Under the pieces are notes generated by a model. The model was given only the letters and a program-made list of their open reading frames with translations. It made no database searches and was not told where the DNA came from. 6,632 nt of DNA from Hyphomonadaceae bacterium (GTDB taxonomy: Bacteria; Pseudomonadota; Alphaproteobacteria; Caulobacterales; Hyphomonadaceae): contig JAUYSA010000195.1 in the NCBI GenBank assembly GCA_030696545.1, positions 1-6,632 of the forward strand, in the 5' to 3' direction. The stretch's first letter is position 1. Each line of letters begins with the position of its first letter. The translations under genes and the position numbers were made by a program. Below are positions 1-4,765 of the stretch, one piece after another.

Positions 1-2
1 AC

Positions 3-1676
3 ACCATGACGAAGAAAGACGGCGTCGTCGTCGAAGCCGCGCTTCAGTGGAATGACGGCTATTACGAAAACGTCCTCTGCTTCACCAACAACATCCCCCA
101 GCGCGACGGCGGCACGCACCTCGCCGGCTTCCGCGGCGCCCTCACGCGCGTCATCAACAAATACGCGCAGGAAACCGGCCTCGCGAAGAAAGAGAAAGTC
201 GACATCTCGGGCGACGACGCCCGCGAAGGCCTCACCTGCGTCCTCTCGGTGAAAGTCCCAGACCCGAAATTCTCATCCCAGACGAAAGACAAGCTCGTCT
301 CCTCCGAAGTCCGCCCCATCGTCGAAACCCTGATGACCGAGGCGCTCTCCCAGTGGTTCGAGGAAAACCCCGGCCCCGCCAAACTGGTCATGCAGAAAAT
401 CGTCGAGGCTGCTGCTGCAAGGGAAGCCGCCCGCAAGGCGCGCGAACTCACGCGCCGCAAATCCGCGCTCGACATCACCTCGCTCCCCGGCAAGCTCGCC
501 GACTGCCAGGAAAAAGACCCCGCCAAGTCCGAACTCTTCATCGTCGAGGGTGACTCGGCCGGCGGCTCCGCCAAGCAGGGCCGCAACCGCGAGAACCAGG
601 CCGTCCTCCCCCTGCGCGGCAAGATCCTCAACGTCGAACGCGCCCGCTTCGACAAGATGCTCGGCTCGGATCAGGTCGGCACGCTGATCACGGCGCTCGG
701 CGCCGGCATCGGCCGCCGCTCCGAAACCAATCCCAGCGACGGCTTCCAGATCGAGAAGATGCGCTATCACCGCATCATCATCATGACCGATGCCGACGTT
801 GACGGCGCCCACATCCGCACGCTGCTGCTGACATTCTTCTATCGCCAGATGCCGGAGGTGCTCGAGAAGGGCTATCTCTACATCGCCCAGCCGCCGCTCT
901 ACAAAGCCGAGCGCGGCAAGTCCGAACGCTACCTGAAGGACGACGCCGAACTCGACGAGTATCTGATCGAGCAGGGCGTCAACGGCCAGACCCTCATCCT
1001 CGAAAGCGGCGAACAGGTCGCCGGCCAGGATCTCGCCGCCCGCGTGCGCGAAGCCGCCGGCTTCAAGGCCACGCTGCAACGCCTCGCCCTGCGCGCGCCA
1101 TCCTCCATCCTCGAACAGGCGGCCCTCGCCGGCGTCCTGCGCCCCGGCGCCGGCCTCGCCGAAGCCGAAGCAGGCGCCATGCGCCTCAACCGCGTCGCGG
1201 AAGAGGGCGAAGATACATGGAAAGGTACATTCGTTGACGGTGCCGCGGTATTCGCCCGCATCGTCCGCGGCGTCGAAGAAAAAGCCGCCCTCGATCCGCA
1301 ACTCCTCGCCACGCCAGATGCCCGCCGTCTTGCCGAGCGCGCCGAAGCCCTGCGCGATCTCTACGCCGCGCGCGGCGTCCTCCGCCACGAAAAGACCGGC
1401 GACTCCCAGATCTTCGGCCCCGCCTCTCTGATGACGGCGGTGCTCGAAGCCGGCCAGCGCGGCATCAAGATCCAGCGCTACAAGGGCCTGGGCGAAATGA
1501 ACCCCGAACAACTCTGGGAAACCACCCTCGACCCGAACGCCCGCCTGCTCCTACAGGTCAAGGTCGAACACGCCGACACCGCCGACGAGATGTTCTCGAA
1601 ACTCATGGGCGACGTCGTCGAACCCCGACGCGAATTCATCCAGGAATTCGCGCTGGAAGCAGCGGTGGATGCTTAA
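3..1676 (+). CDS. gyrB: DNA gyrase subunit B, 5'-truncated by window edge
   Basis: ATPase subunit of type II topoisomerase DNA gyrase, which introduces negative supercoils together with GyrA. The reading frame is open to the left edge, so the ATP-binding N-terminus is outside the window. Counting from the first in-window Met (base 6), residues 92-101 carry the QTK loop (QTKDKLVSSE) whose lysine contacts ATP in the family. The TOPRIM domain follows, with EGDSAGG at 181-187 (catalytic Glu181) and DADVDG at 262-267 (metal-binding Asp262/264/266). PLRGKILNVE lies between these. A variable stretch of about 150 residues (about 325-485) is the insert typical of proteobacterial GyrB. The GyrA-contacting tail with QRYKGLGEMNPEQLW follows, ending in EFALEAAVDA and TAA. 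The open frame appears intact. The last 87 bases recur, diverged, at 2589-2675, so this 3' end may be imported. Confidence 0.97.
   Translation, partial: TMTKKDGVVVEAALQWNDGYYENVLCFTNNIPQRDGGTHLAGFRGALTRVINKYAQETGLAKKEKVDISGDDAREGLTCVLSVKVPDPKFSSQTKDKLVSSEVRPIVETLMTEALSQWFEENPGPAKLVMQKIVEAAAAREAARKARELTRRKSALDITSLPGKLADCQEKDPAKSELFIVEGDSAGGSAKQGRNRENQAVLPLRGKILNVERARFDKMLGSDQVGTLITALGAGIGRRSETNPSDGFQIEKMRYHRIIIMTDADVDGAHIRTLLLTFFYRQMPEVLEKGYLYIAQPPLYKAERGKSERYLKDDAELDEYLIEQGVNGQTLILESGEQVAGQDLAARVREAAGFKATLQRLALRAPSSILEQAALAGVLRPGAGLAEAEAGAMRLNRVAEEGEDTWKGTFVDGAAVFARIVRGVEEKAALDPQLLATPDARRLAERAEALRDLYAARGVLRHEKTGDSQIFGPASLMTAVLEAGQRGIKIQRYKGLGEMNPEQLWETTLDPNARLLLQVKVEHADTADEMFSKLMGDVVEPRREFIQEFALEAAVDA
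1590..1676 (+). repeat. gyrB 3'-end direct repeat, left copy
   Basis: The last 87 bases of the intact gyrB, including its stop codon, align without gaps to 2589-2675. By hand count, 77 of 87 positions match. The final 20 matching bases (1656-1675 and 2655-2674, gaagcagcggtggatgctta) are identical. The two copies are exactly 999 bp apart and enclose the Fic toxin-antitoxin module. This copy is the in-frame, functional gyrB terminus. Homology fades upstream of the ATG at 1590 and stops immediately after the stop codon. Confidence 0.93.
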
Positions 1677-1740
1677 GGGTTGCTCCGTTCACGATACGAT
1701 TAAAACGCTGGGCTTTGTGGCTTCTCAACGGTTTTCGGGG

Positions 1741-1745
1741 TAAGG
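1741..1745 (+). promoter_or_regulatory. Shine-Dalgarno for antitoxin gene
   Basis: TAAGG, preceded by GGGG, lies seven bases before the ATG at 1753 and is a partial match to the anti-Shine-Dalgarno complement. It supports that start for the antitoxin. The 76-bp gap after gyrB (1677-1752) is relatively AT-rich around 1694-1705 and may contain the module's promoter. I see no convincing -35/-10 pair and no clear terminator hairpin for gyrB there. Confidence 0.5.
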
Positions 1746-1752
1746 TTCAGGC

Positions 1753-1965
1753 ATGTCGACGCCCAGGAAAGATGCAAACGCCAAGCCCAGGATTCTTGGA
1801 ACCCGCGCCCTCGCGGCGATCAACGCTGTTGAAGGATTGAAGCTTGGCGCGGCAAGCAAGAAGCGTCTGCAGGCGCTGCAGAACGATCAGACGCTGACGC
1901 CAGACCAGCGCCGCGCGGAGGTGCTGAAAGCTTACACCGCGCTGTCCCGCCGCAATGAACGGTGA
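1753..1965 (+). CDS. VbhA-like antitoxin of Fic toxin
   Basis: A 70-residue protein directly upstream of, and overlapping, a Fic-domain gene. Family knowledge: VbhA-type antitoxins of about 60-70 aa place an inhibitory helix with [S/T]xxxE[G/N] against the Fic active site, where the Glu blocks productive ATP binding. Here the candidate helix is residues 18-29 with INAVEG at 23-28. Glu27 and Gly28 are present, but the Ser/Thr position four residues before Glu is Ile23. The C-terminal half (LTPDQRRAEVLKAYTALSRR) resembles the helical tail of VbhA-like proteins that wraps the toxin. The start is supported by TAAGG seven bases upstream. The TGA at 1963-1965 overlaps the fic start by 11 bases, implying co-transcription and coupled translation. 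The assignment rests on position, size and motif; sequence similarity alone would be weak. Confidence 0.8.
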   Translation: MSTPRKDANAKPRILGTRALAAINAVEGLKLGAASKKRLQALQNDQTLTPDQRRAEVLKAYTALSRRNER

Positions 1966-2545
1966 TCCGTACGAGGTTCACGACGACCCCTATTGTTACG
2001 AGAACACGGACGTTCTCATAAACAGGGCGGGCCTGCACGATCAGGCTCTTCTCGACGATTTCGAACTTGAGATGCTGAACCTGCGCGCGCAGGAACCCCT
2101 TCCTGATGGCGACTTCGCCCCTTCGCATTATCGCGCGGTCCATCACCACCTCTTTCAGGACGTTTACGACTGGGCCGGCGAATATCGGACCGTGCGCACG
2201 GGCAAGGGCGGCAACTGGTTCTGCTATCCCGAAAACATCGAGCAGCAGATCAATGGACTTTTTTCGCAACTCGCGGGCGCCGCCTTTTTGCCCGGCGCCA
2301 CCCGTGATGAATTCATCGATGCGGTGACATACTTCCTGTCGGAGTTGAACGTCATCCACTGCTTCCGGGAAGGAAATGGCCGCGCGCAACTGACCTTCGT
2401 CGACATGCTTGCGTCGCGTGCAGGCCACCCGCTGAATCTCGAGCTGATCAAGCGCGAGACATACCTGCCAGCGATCATCGAAAGCTTTAGCGGCGAACTC
2501 GCGCGCCTTCGGGCGGAGATCGCCAAGCTGTATGGCGACGCCTAG
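1955..2545 (+). CDS. fic: Fic-domain AMP-transferase toxin (class I FicT-like)
   Basis: Fic enzymes transfer AMP (occasionally another nucleotide moiety) to target hydroxyls. Class I toxins such as VbhT and FicT AMPylate GyrB and ParE and arrest growth. At 196 aa this is a compact, essentially Fic-only protein. YDWAGEYR (71-78) is a Fic-fold signature, GGNWFCYPENI (85-95) fits the target-docking flap, and HCFREGNGRAQL (135-146) is the Fic motif. His135 (base), Phe137, Glu139 (metal), Gly140, Asn141, Gly142 and Arg143 are kept. The usual Pro after His is Cys136, and the usual final Arg is Leu146. In the VbhA/VbhT structure the inhibitory Glu pairs with that Arg. The ATG lies inside the antitoxin gene (overlap ATGAACGGTGA) and lacks its own Shine-Dalgarno, suggesting translational coupling. 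Codon use looks less C-rich than gyrB, consistent with acquisition. Activity and target are inferred. Confidence 0.93.
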   Translation: MNGDPYEVHDDPYCYENTDVLINRAGLHDQALLDDFELEMLNLRAQEPLPDGDFAPSHYRAVHHHLFQDVYDWAGEYRTVRTGKGGNWFCYPENIEQQINGLFSQLAGAAFLPGATRDEFIDAVTYFLSELNVIHCFREGNGRAQLTFVDMLASRAGHPLNLELIKRETYLPAIIESFSGELARLRAEIAKLYGDA

Positions 2546-2675
2546 CGGCGCTGCTGCTGCCACAGAAAAAATAGAGCGCGCCCGCGAGATGCTTTCCAAG
2601 CTCATGGGCGATGTCATCGAACCCCGCCGCGAATTCATCCATGAATTCGCGCTCGAAGCAGCGGTGGATGCTTAG
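2532..2675 (+). CDS. Possible 47-aa ORF ending in a GyrB-tail copy
   Basis: An in-frame ATG at 2532 lies within the last codons of fic, overlapping it by 14 bases, and opens a frame that runs into the duplicated gyrB tail and ends at its TAG. The predicted product has 19 novel residues (MATPSGAAAATEKIERARE) followed by 28 residues equivalent to the GyrB C-terminus (from MLSKLMGD to EAAVDA). Translational coupling to fic is conceivable but unproven, and no Shine-Dalgarno is evident. It may be only a chance start in front of a gyrB remnant. I list it because the reading frame is intact and the overlap is operon-like. Confidence 0.25.
   Translation: MATPSGAAAATEKIERAREMLSKLMGDVIEPRREFIHEFALEAAVDA
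2589..2675 (+). pseudogene. gyrB 3'-terminal fragment (displaced duplicate)
   Basis: An 87-base remnant matching the last 28 codons plus stop of the upstream gyrB. The encoded residues differ at three of 28 places (Phe to Leu, Val to Ile, Gln to His), and the stop is TAG rather than TAA. There is no gyrB sequence upstream of it other than the fic region, so it cannot be a functional gyrase gene. The near-synonymous divergence suggests it is a genuine gyrB end from another allele, most simply the original resident tail left behind when the cassette arrived. The 42 bases after it (2676-2717) contain nothing I recognise before the first two-hairpin repeat. Confidence 0.88.
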
Positions 2676-2717
2676 CCTTTCCTAGGTCTCGATCGACAGT
2701 GATGGCTTGCTGTTTGC

Positions 2718-2780
2718 CTCCATCACATCGAAGATGTGGGGGAGGTGGATCGCGTGCAAAGCACGCGAGACGGAGGGGGG
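2718..2780 (+). repeat. Two-hairpin intergenic repeat, copy A
   Basis: REP-like element. Hairpin 1 is CACATC-GAA-GATGTG (2724-2738), flanked by outer CCTCC (2718-2722) and GGAGG (2741-2745) that can extend the stem. A conserved GGGGAGGTGGA linker (2739-2749) follows. Hairpin 2 is TCGCGTGC-AAA-GCACGCGA (2750-2768), and the conserved end is GACGGAGGGGGG (2769-2780). Other copies in this window share the linkers but carry different, still complementary, stems. This copy abuts the start of the secreted-protein gene, and its G-rich end lies in the Shine-Dalgarno position. Confidence 0.88.
2771..2780 (+). promoter_or_regulatory. Shine-Dalgarno supplied by repeat copy A
   Basis: CGGAGGGGGG ends three bases before the ATG at 2784. 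Its GGAGG core (2772-2776) is seven bases from the start codon, a good Shine-Dalgarno placement. The same bases are the conserved right end of the repeat, so the element appears to provide the ribosome binding site. Hairpin 2 (2750-2768) lies immediately upstream and could affect its accessibility in the mRNA. This also decides the start at 2784 over an in-frame ATG at 2736 inside the repeat. Confidence 0.6.
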
Positions 2781-2783
2781 TCT

Positions 2784-3488
2784 ATGTTGAACCGGCTACT
2801 GACTGCGACTGCCTTTGGAATCGTGATGTGCCCGTCCGCTATCGGGCAATCGGCGCTGAGGGCCGAAGAGGTTTCTGTGTTCGACACCAGCGATGTGACC
2901 GTGACGTTTGGCCGGGTCACAATGACGGACCGCAAGTTGCCGGGAGGGGCCGCGCTAATCGACGACGGCGCCTCTGCGCCGAAAATGAACTTTCTGGGAT
3001 GTCGGTTCGAAGTGGTCCTTGAACCAGAGAACGTTGCGCTTCAACGCGCCGCGCCGGTGTTCTCCAAGAAGCTGACGACGCCGAACAGCGATCCGCCGCC
3101 CGCTGGCTTTGGCCGCCTGACGCGTCCGGCGCCTGTTGGCGTAACCGACCCAGTCACGTCGGTCGCGTGTAGCGATAAGCTCAATTATTTCGTGTTCTTC
3201 TACCGCCAGAAGCCTACCTTCGGGCTGGTCGAAATCGAAACGGTTGTTCTCGAATACGACGACGCTGGGCGCGTTGTATTTGAAGCGGAGACTTTCGATC
3301 CAATAGTGGAACGCCCTTCGGCGCAGACCGCAAATGTCGTCACGGCGGCGCGGGGATTTTATCGCATGAACCTTCGCGCGCCCGCGGATGCACTGATGGC
3401 GGACAAGGAACAGACTGAATTTCAAAAGAGGCTTCTTGGTCTAGCGTTTACGGTCGGCCCAAAAATAATTGGGATACCGATCCCATAG
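2784..3488 (+). CDS. Secreted protein of unknown function
   Basis: A 234-residue protein I cannot assign to a family. Residues 1-27 look like a Sec signal peptide: a basic start (MLNR), a hydrophobic stretch (LLTATAFGIVM) and a likely cleavage site near Gly21 or Ala27. Cys16 is not in a good lipobox because Met precedes it. The mature part has two cysteines, Cys73 (FLGCRFE) and Cys129 (SVACSDK), which could form a periplasmic disulfide. Alternating hydrophobic segments (NYFVFFYRQ; FGLVEIETVVLEYDD) suggest a beta-rich domain. The start at 2784 is chosen because it has a strong Shine-Dalgarno and directly begins the signal peptide; an in-frame ATG at 2736 would only translate the repeat. The TAG stop touches repeat copy B. 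It stands alone on this strand. Confidence 0.8.
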   Translation: MLNRLLTATAFGIVMCPSAIGQSALRAEEVSVFDTSDVTVTFGRVTMTDRKLPGGAALIDDGASAPKMNFLGCRFEVVLEPENVALQRAAPVFSKKLTTPNSDPPPAGFGRLTRPAPVGVTDPVTSVACSDKLNYFVFFYRQKPTFGLVEIETVVLEYDDAGRVVFEAETFDPIVERPSAQTANVVTAARGFYRMNLRAPADALMADKEQTEFQKRLLGLAFTVGPKIIGIPIP

Positions 3489-3547
3489 CCCCCTCCGTCT
3501 CGCCGCTGCGCGGCGATCCACCTCCCCCAGTCTTTGACTGGTGGAGG
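3488..3547 (-). repeat. Two-hairpin intergenic repeat, copy B-left (inverted)
   Basis: Same element as copy A in reverse orientation. On the + strand it reads GCCCCCTCCGTCTCG (3488-3502), then hairpin 2 as TCGCCGC-TGC-GCGGCGA (3500-3516), the linker TCCACCTCCCC, hairpin 1 as CCAGTC-TTT-GACTGG (3527-3541), and the outer GGAGG (3543-3547). Both stems differ in sequence from copies A, B-right and C yet pair fully. It begins at the last base of the stop codon of the preceding gene. Confidence 0.88.
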
Positions 3548-3569
3548 ACATGGTGAGCCTGCGCGAAGT

Positions 3570-3630
3570 CCTCCACCGCCGCAGGCGGGGGAGGTGGATC
3601 GCGACGTCTTCGTCGCGAGACGGAGGGGGC
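3570..3630 (+). repeat. Two-hairpin intergenic repeat, copy B-right
   Basis: Forward copy: outer CCTCC (3570-3574), hairpin 1 CCGCC-GCA-GGCGG (3576-3588), linker GGGAGGTGGA, hairpin 2 TCGCGACG-TCTT-CGTCGCGA (3599-3618), end GACGGAGGGGGC (3619-3630). Together with B-left it forms a 143-bp inverted pair (3488-3630). The inner arms are GTGGAGGAC at 3541-3549 and GTCCTCCAC at 3568-3576, around an 18-base centre. The pair separates two convergent genes and could fold into one large structure or act as a bidirectional terminator; the terminator role is inference. Confidence 0.88.
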
Positions 3631-3652
3631 TGCCGCGCATAGCCGCGCTGGC

Positions 3653-4444
3653 TCAAGATTCAACCTTGTCCAGCCGCGACAGCACCGACCGGATTTCCAT
3701 TAGCTGCTCGCGCGAATAGTTTCCAAGCTCGGATTGATAGGAAAGCCATGACTGAAGCTCGGCTTCGGCATCCTGGAGGGCCGTCCAGTCATAGCTGACG
3801 ACCGCGTCGGGCCCTGCCCAATCGTCGACATTGGCGCTCCACGCGACTGCTTTCAGAAAGCTCGAGTCTGGCGCGAGGATCGCCGCGACCGCATTGGGCA
3901 TCTTGCGGGCGTAGCGCTCCGAATAGTCGCTGTAACGCGCCAGCGACTTCCGCAGATCAGGATCGTGCAGGCGCGAGAGACCGCCTATCGCGACAAGCTC
4001 CTGATACGTGGTCGACAATGCCGGCGCGTCCCAGATATATTGCGCGTCGCGAAGGGCGATCCGGAAAGCCGCATCGTCCTCTGGCGGCGCGCCGGTGCGC
4101 AGGGTCTCGATGATCTGGCGAGTGCTGCGCACGGTGGCGTCGAAACTTTTCACGGCGCCAGCAAGATCAACTTCGACCAGTCTGAACTCTTCCCCGAGAC
4201 GCACGAGCATGGCGCGTTCAATGTCTGCCTGCTGGCGCGTCTCATTCCAGCTGGTGAGCTGGAAGCCCAGGAAAACGCCGAAGACAACTACCAGGAACTC
4301 GATGCCAATGGCGATCCAGTGCTGGTTGCGCAGGTGATGCGCGATCCGGCGAAGCGGCGTTGCCGGGCCGCTGCTTGCCTCACCGACGGCGACGCTTGGG
4401 TGCGCCTCTGCAAGCGGTGCTGGTGATGGCTCGATGCTGGTCAT
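3653..4444 (-). CDS. Single-pass inner-membrane protein, resembles DUF6090 type
   Basis: A 263-residue protein. Residues 1-40 form a Pro/Ala-rich, presumably cytoplasmic N-terminus ending in basic LRRIAHHLRNQ. Residues 43-63 (WIAIGIEFLVVVFGVFLGFQL) are one transmembrane segment, directly followed by TSWNETRQ. The combination of a Glu within the helix and 'WNE' just after it is the hallmark I associate with DUF6090-like proteins of unknown role. The remaining roughly 195 residues are helical and charged (ERAMLVRLGEEFRLVEVDLAGAV, and a C-terminal helix) and probably periplasmic. The ATG at 4444 is preceded by GGGG about seven bases away. It converges with the secreted-protein gene, with the inverted repeat pair between them. 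The family name is tentative; coding status is clear from length and composition. Confidence 0.85.
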   Translation of the reverse strand: MTSIEPSPAPLAEAHPSVAVGEASSGPATPLRRIAHHLRNQHWIAIGIEFLVVVFGVFLGFQLTSWNETRQQADIERAMLVRLGEEFRLVEVDLAGAVKSFDATVRSTRQIIETLRTGAPPEDDAAFRIALRDAQYIWDAPALSTTYQELVAIGGLSRLHDPDLRKSLARYSDYSERYARKMPNAVAAILAPDSSFLKAVAWSANVDDWAGPDAVVSYDWTALQDAEAELQSWLSYQSELGNYSREQLMEIRSVLSRLDKVES

Positions 4445-4510
4445 TGATACCCCGGCACAGTCATTCCATGGCTGCCACAGGGATTCAACGGGGAGCCAGG
4501 GAGAGAGATA

Positions 4511-4711
4511 CTACTGCCGCCGCCCCATCTGCCCGCAGATAATGCACGCCTGCTCGCCCGTGCCGCCGCAGCCGCCGCACTCATGCACCTTGTGCATCCA
4601 GTCCTTGTACGTCCGCGCGCCCCAGCACCTGCGGCACGCGATGACGCCCTTGCCATTGCAGGTCAGGCAATTCGCCTTGGGCTTCGGCCCCTTCGGAGTT
4701 TTCTGTTTCAT
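4511..4711 (-). CDS. Small DnaJ-type CxxC zinc-finger protein
   Basis: A 66-residue basic protein with four CxxC pairs: CLTCNGKG (Cys15/18), CRRCWGAR (Cys26/29), CGGCGGTG (Cys45/48) and CIICGQMG (Cys56/59). Three of these approach the CxxCxGxG repeat of the DnaJ cysteine-rich domain, where pairs 1+4 and 2+3 bind two zinc ions and help bind unfolded clients. There is no J-domain, so it cannot be a full DnaJ co-chaperone; it may be a stand-alone chaperone-like or redox zinc protein. The N-terminus (MKQKTPKGPKPKAN) is strongly basic. No obvious Shine-Dalgarno precedes the ATG. rsgA ends 185 bp upstream on the same strand, separated by repeat copy C. The role is unknown. Confidence 0.75.
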   Translation of the reverse strand: MKQKTPKGPKPKANCLTCNGKGVIACRRCWGARTYKDWMHKVHECGGCGGTGEQACIICGQMGRRQ

Positions 4712-4765
4712 CGCCCGGCAATCTGCACCGGAAGCCGCCGACGCAAAAGTCCGCCCGGCGCCTTG

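Larger units (their letters stand above)
1590..2675 (+). other. Putative integrated Fic toxin-antitoxin cassette at the gyrB 3' end
   Basis: Composite region: gyrB tail (1590-1676), 76-bp spacer, antitoxin-toxin pair, then a second gyrB tail (2589-2675). One repeat plus cassette measures 999 bp. The arrangement resembles elements that enter at the 3' end of a conserved gene, supply a replacement tail and leave the displaced tail at the far end. It could equally come from homologous recombination with DNA from a relative. Of the ten differences between the tails, eight are third-codon-position and two first-position, so both copies appear to have evolved as coding gyrB ends before being juxtaposed. 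No integrase, transposase or terminal inverted repeat is visible, so the mechanism is unknown. Confidence 0.65.

Noticed and set aside
273..1511. A 412-codon open frame on the minus strand inside gyrB
   Set aside because: Antisense shadow of high-GC gyrB. Its Ala/Gly/Leu-rich composition mirrors the gyrB codons, and gyrB is unmistakable on the other strand.
1677..1752. A sigma70-like promoter between gyrB and the antitoxin gene
   Set aside because: TTGCTC at 1680-1685 has no acceptable -10 at the right distance, and the only spacing-correct pair (CTTAAG/TACGAT) is too weak to call.
1590..2675. Classical insertion sequence or integrative element ends
   Set aside because: No transposase or integrase gene, no terminal inverted repeats and no short target duplication were found. 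The flanking repeats are gyrB coding sequence, so I describe the region only as a putative cassette.
2736..2783. Extended N-terminus for the secreted protein starting at the ATG at 2736
   Set aside because: These 16 codons translate the repeat itself and would bury the signal peptide. The ATG at 2784 has a strong Shine-Dalgarno.
2784..2864. Lipoprotein signal at Cys16 of the secreted protein
   Set aside because: The residues before the Cys are Ile-Val-Met. The -1 position is normally Gly, Ala or Ser, so a standard Sec signal peptide fits better.
3422..3719. Several short open frames over the inverted repeat pair
   Set aside because: They encode low-complexity Pro/Arg/Gly translations of the palindromic repeats in multiple frames.
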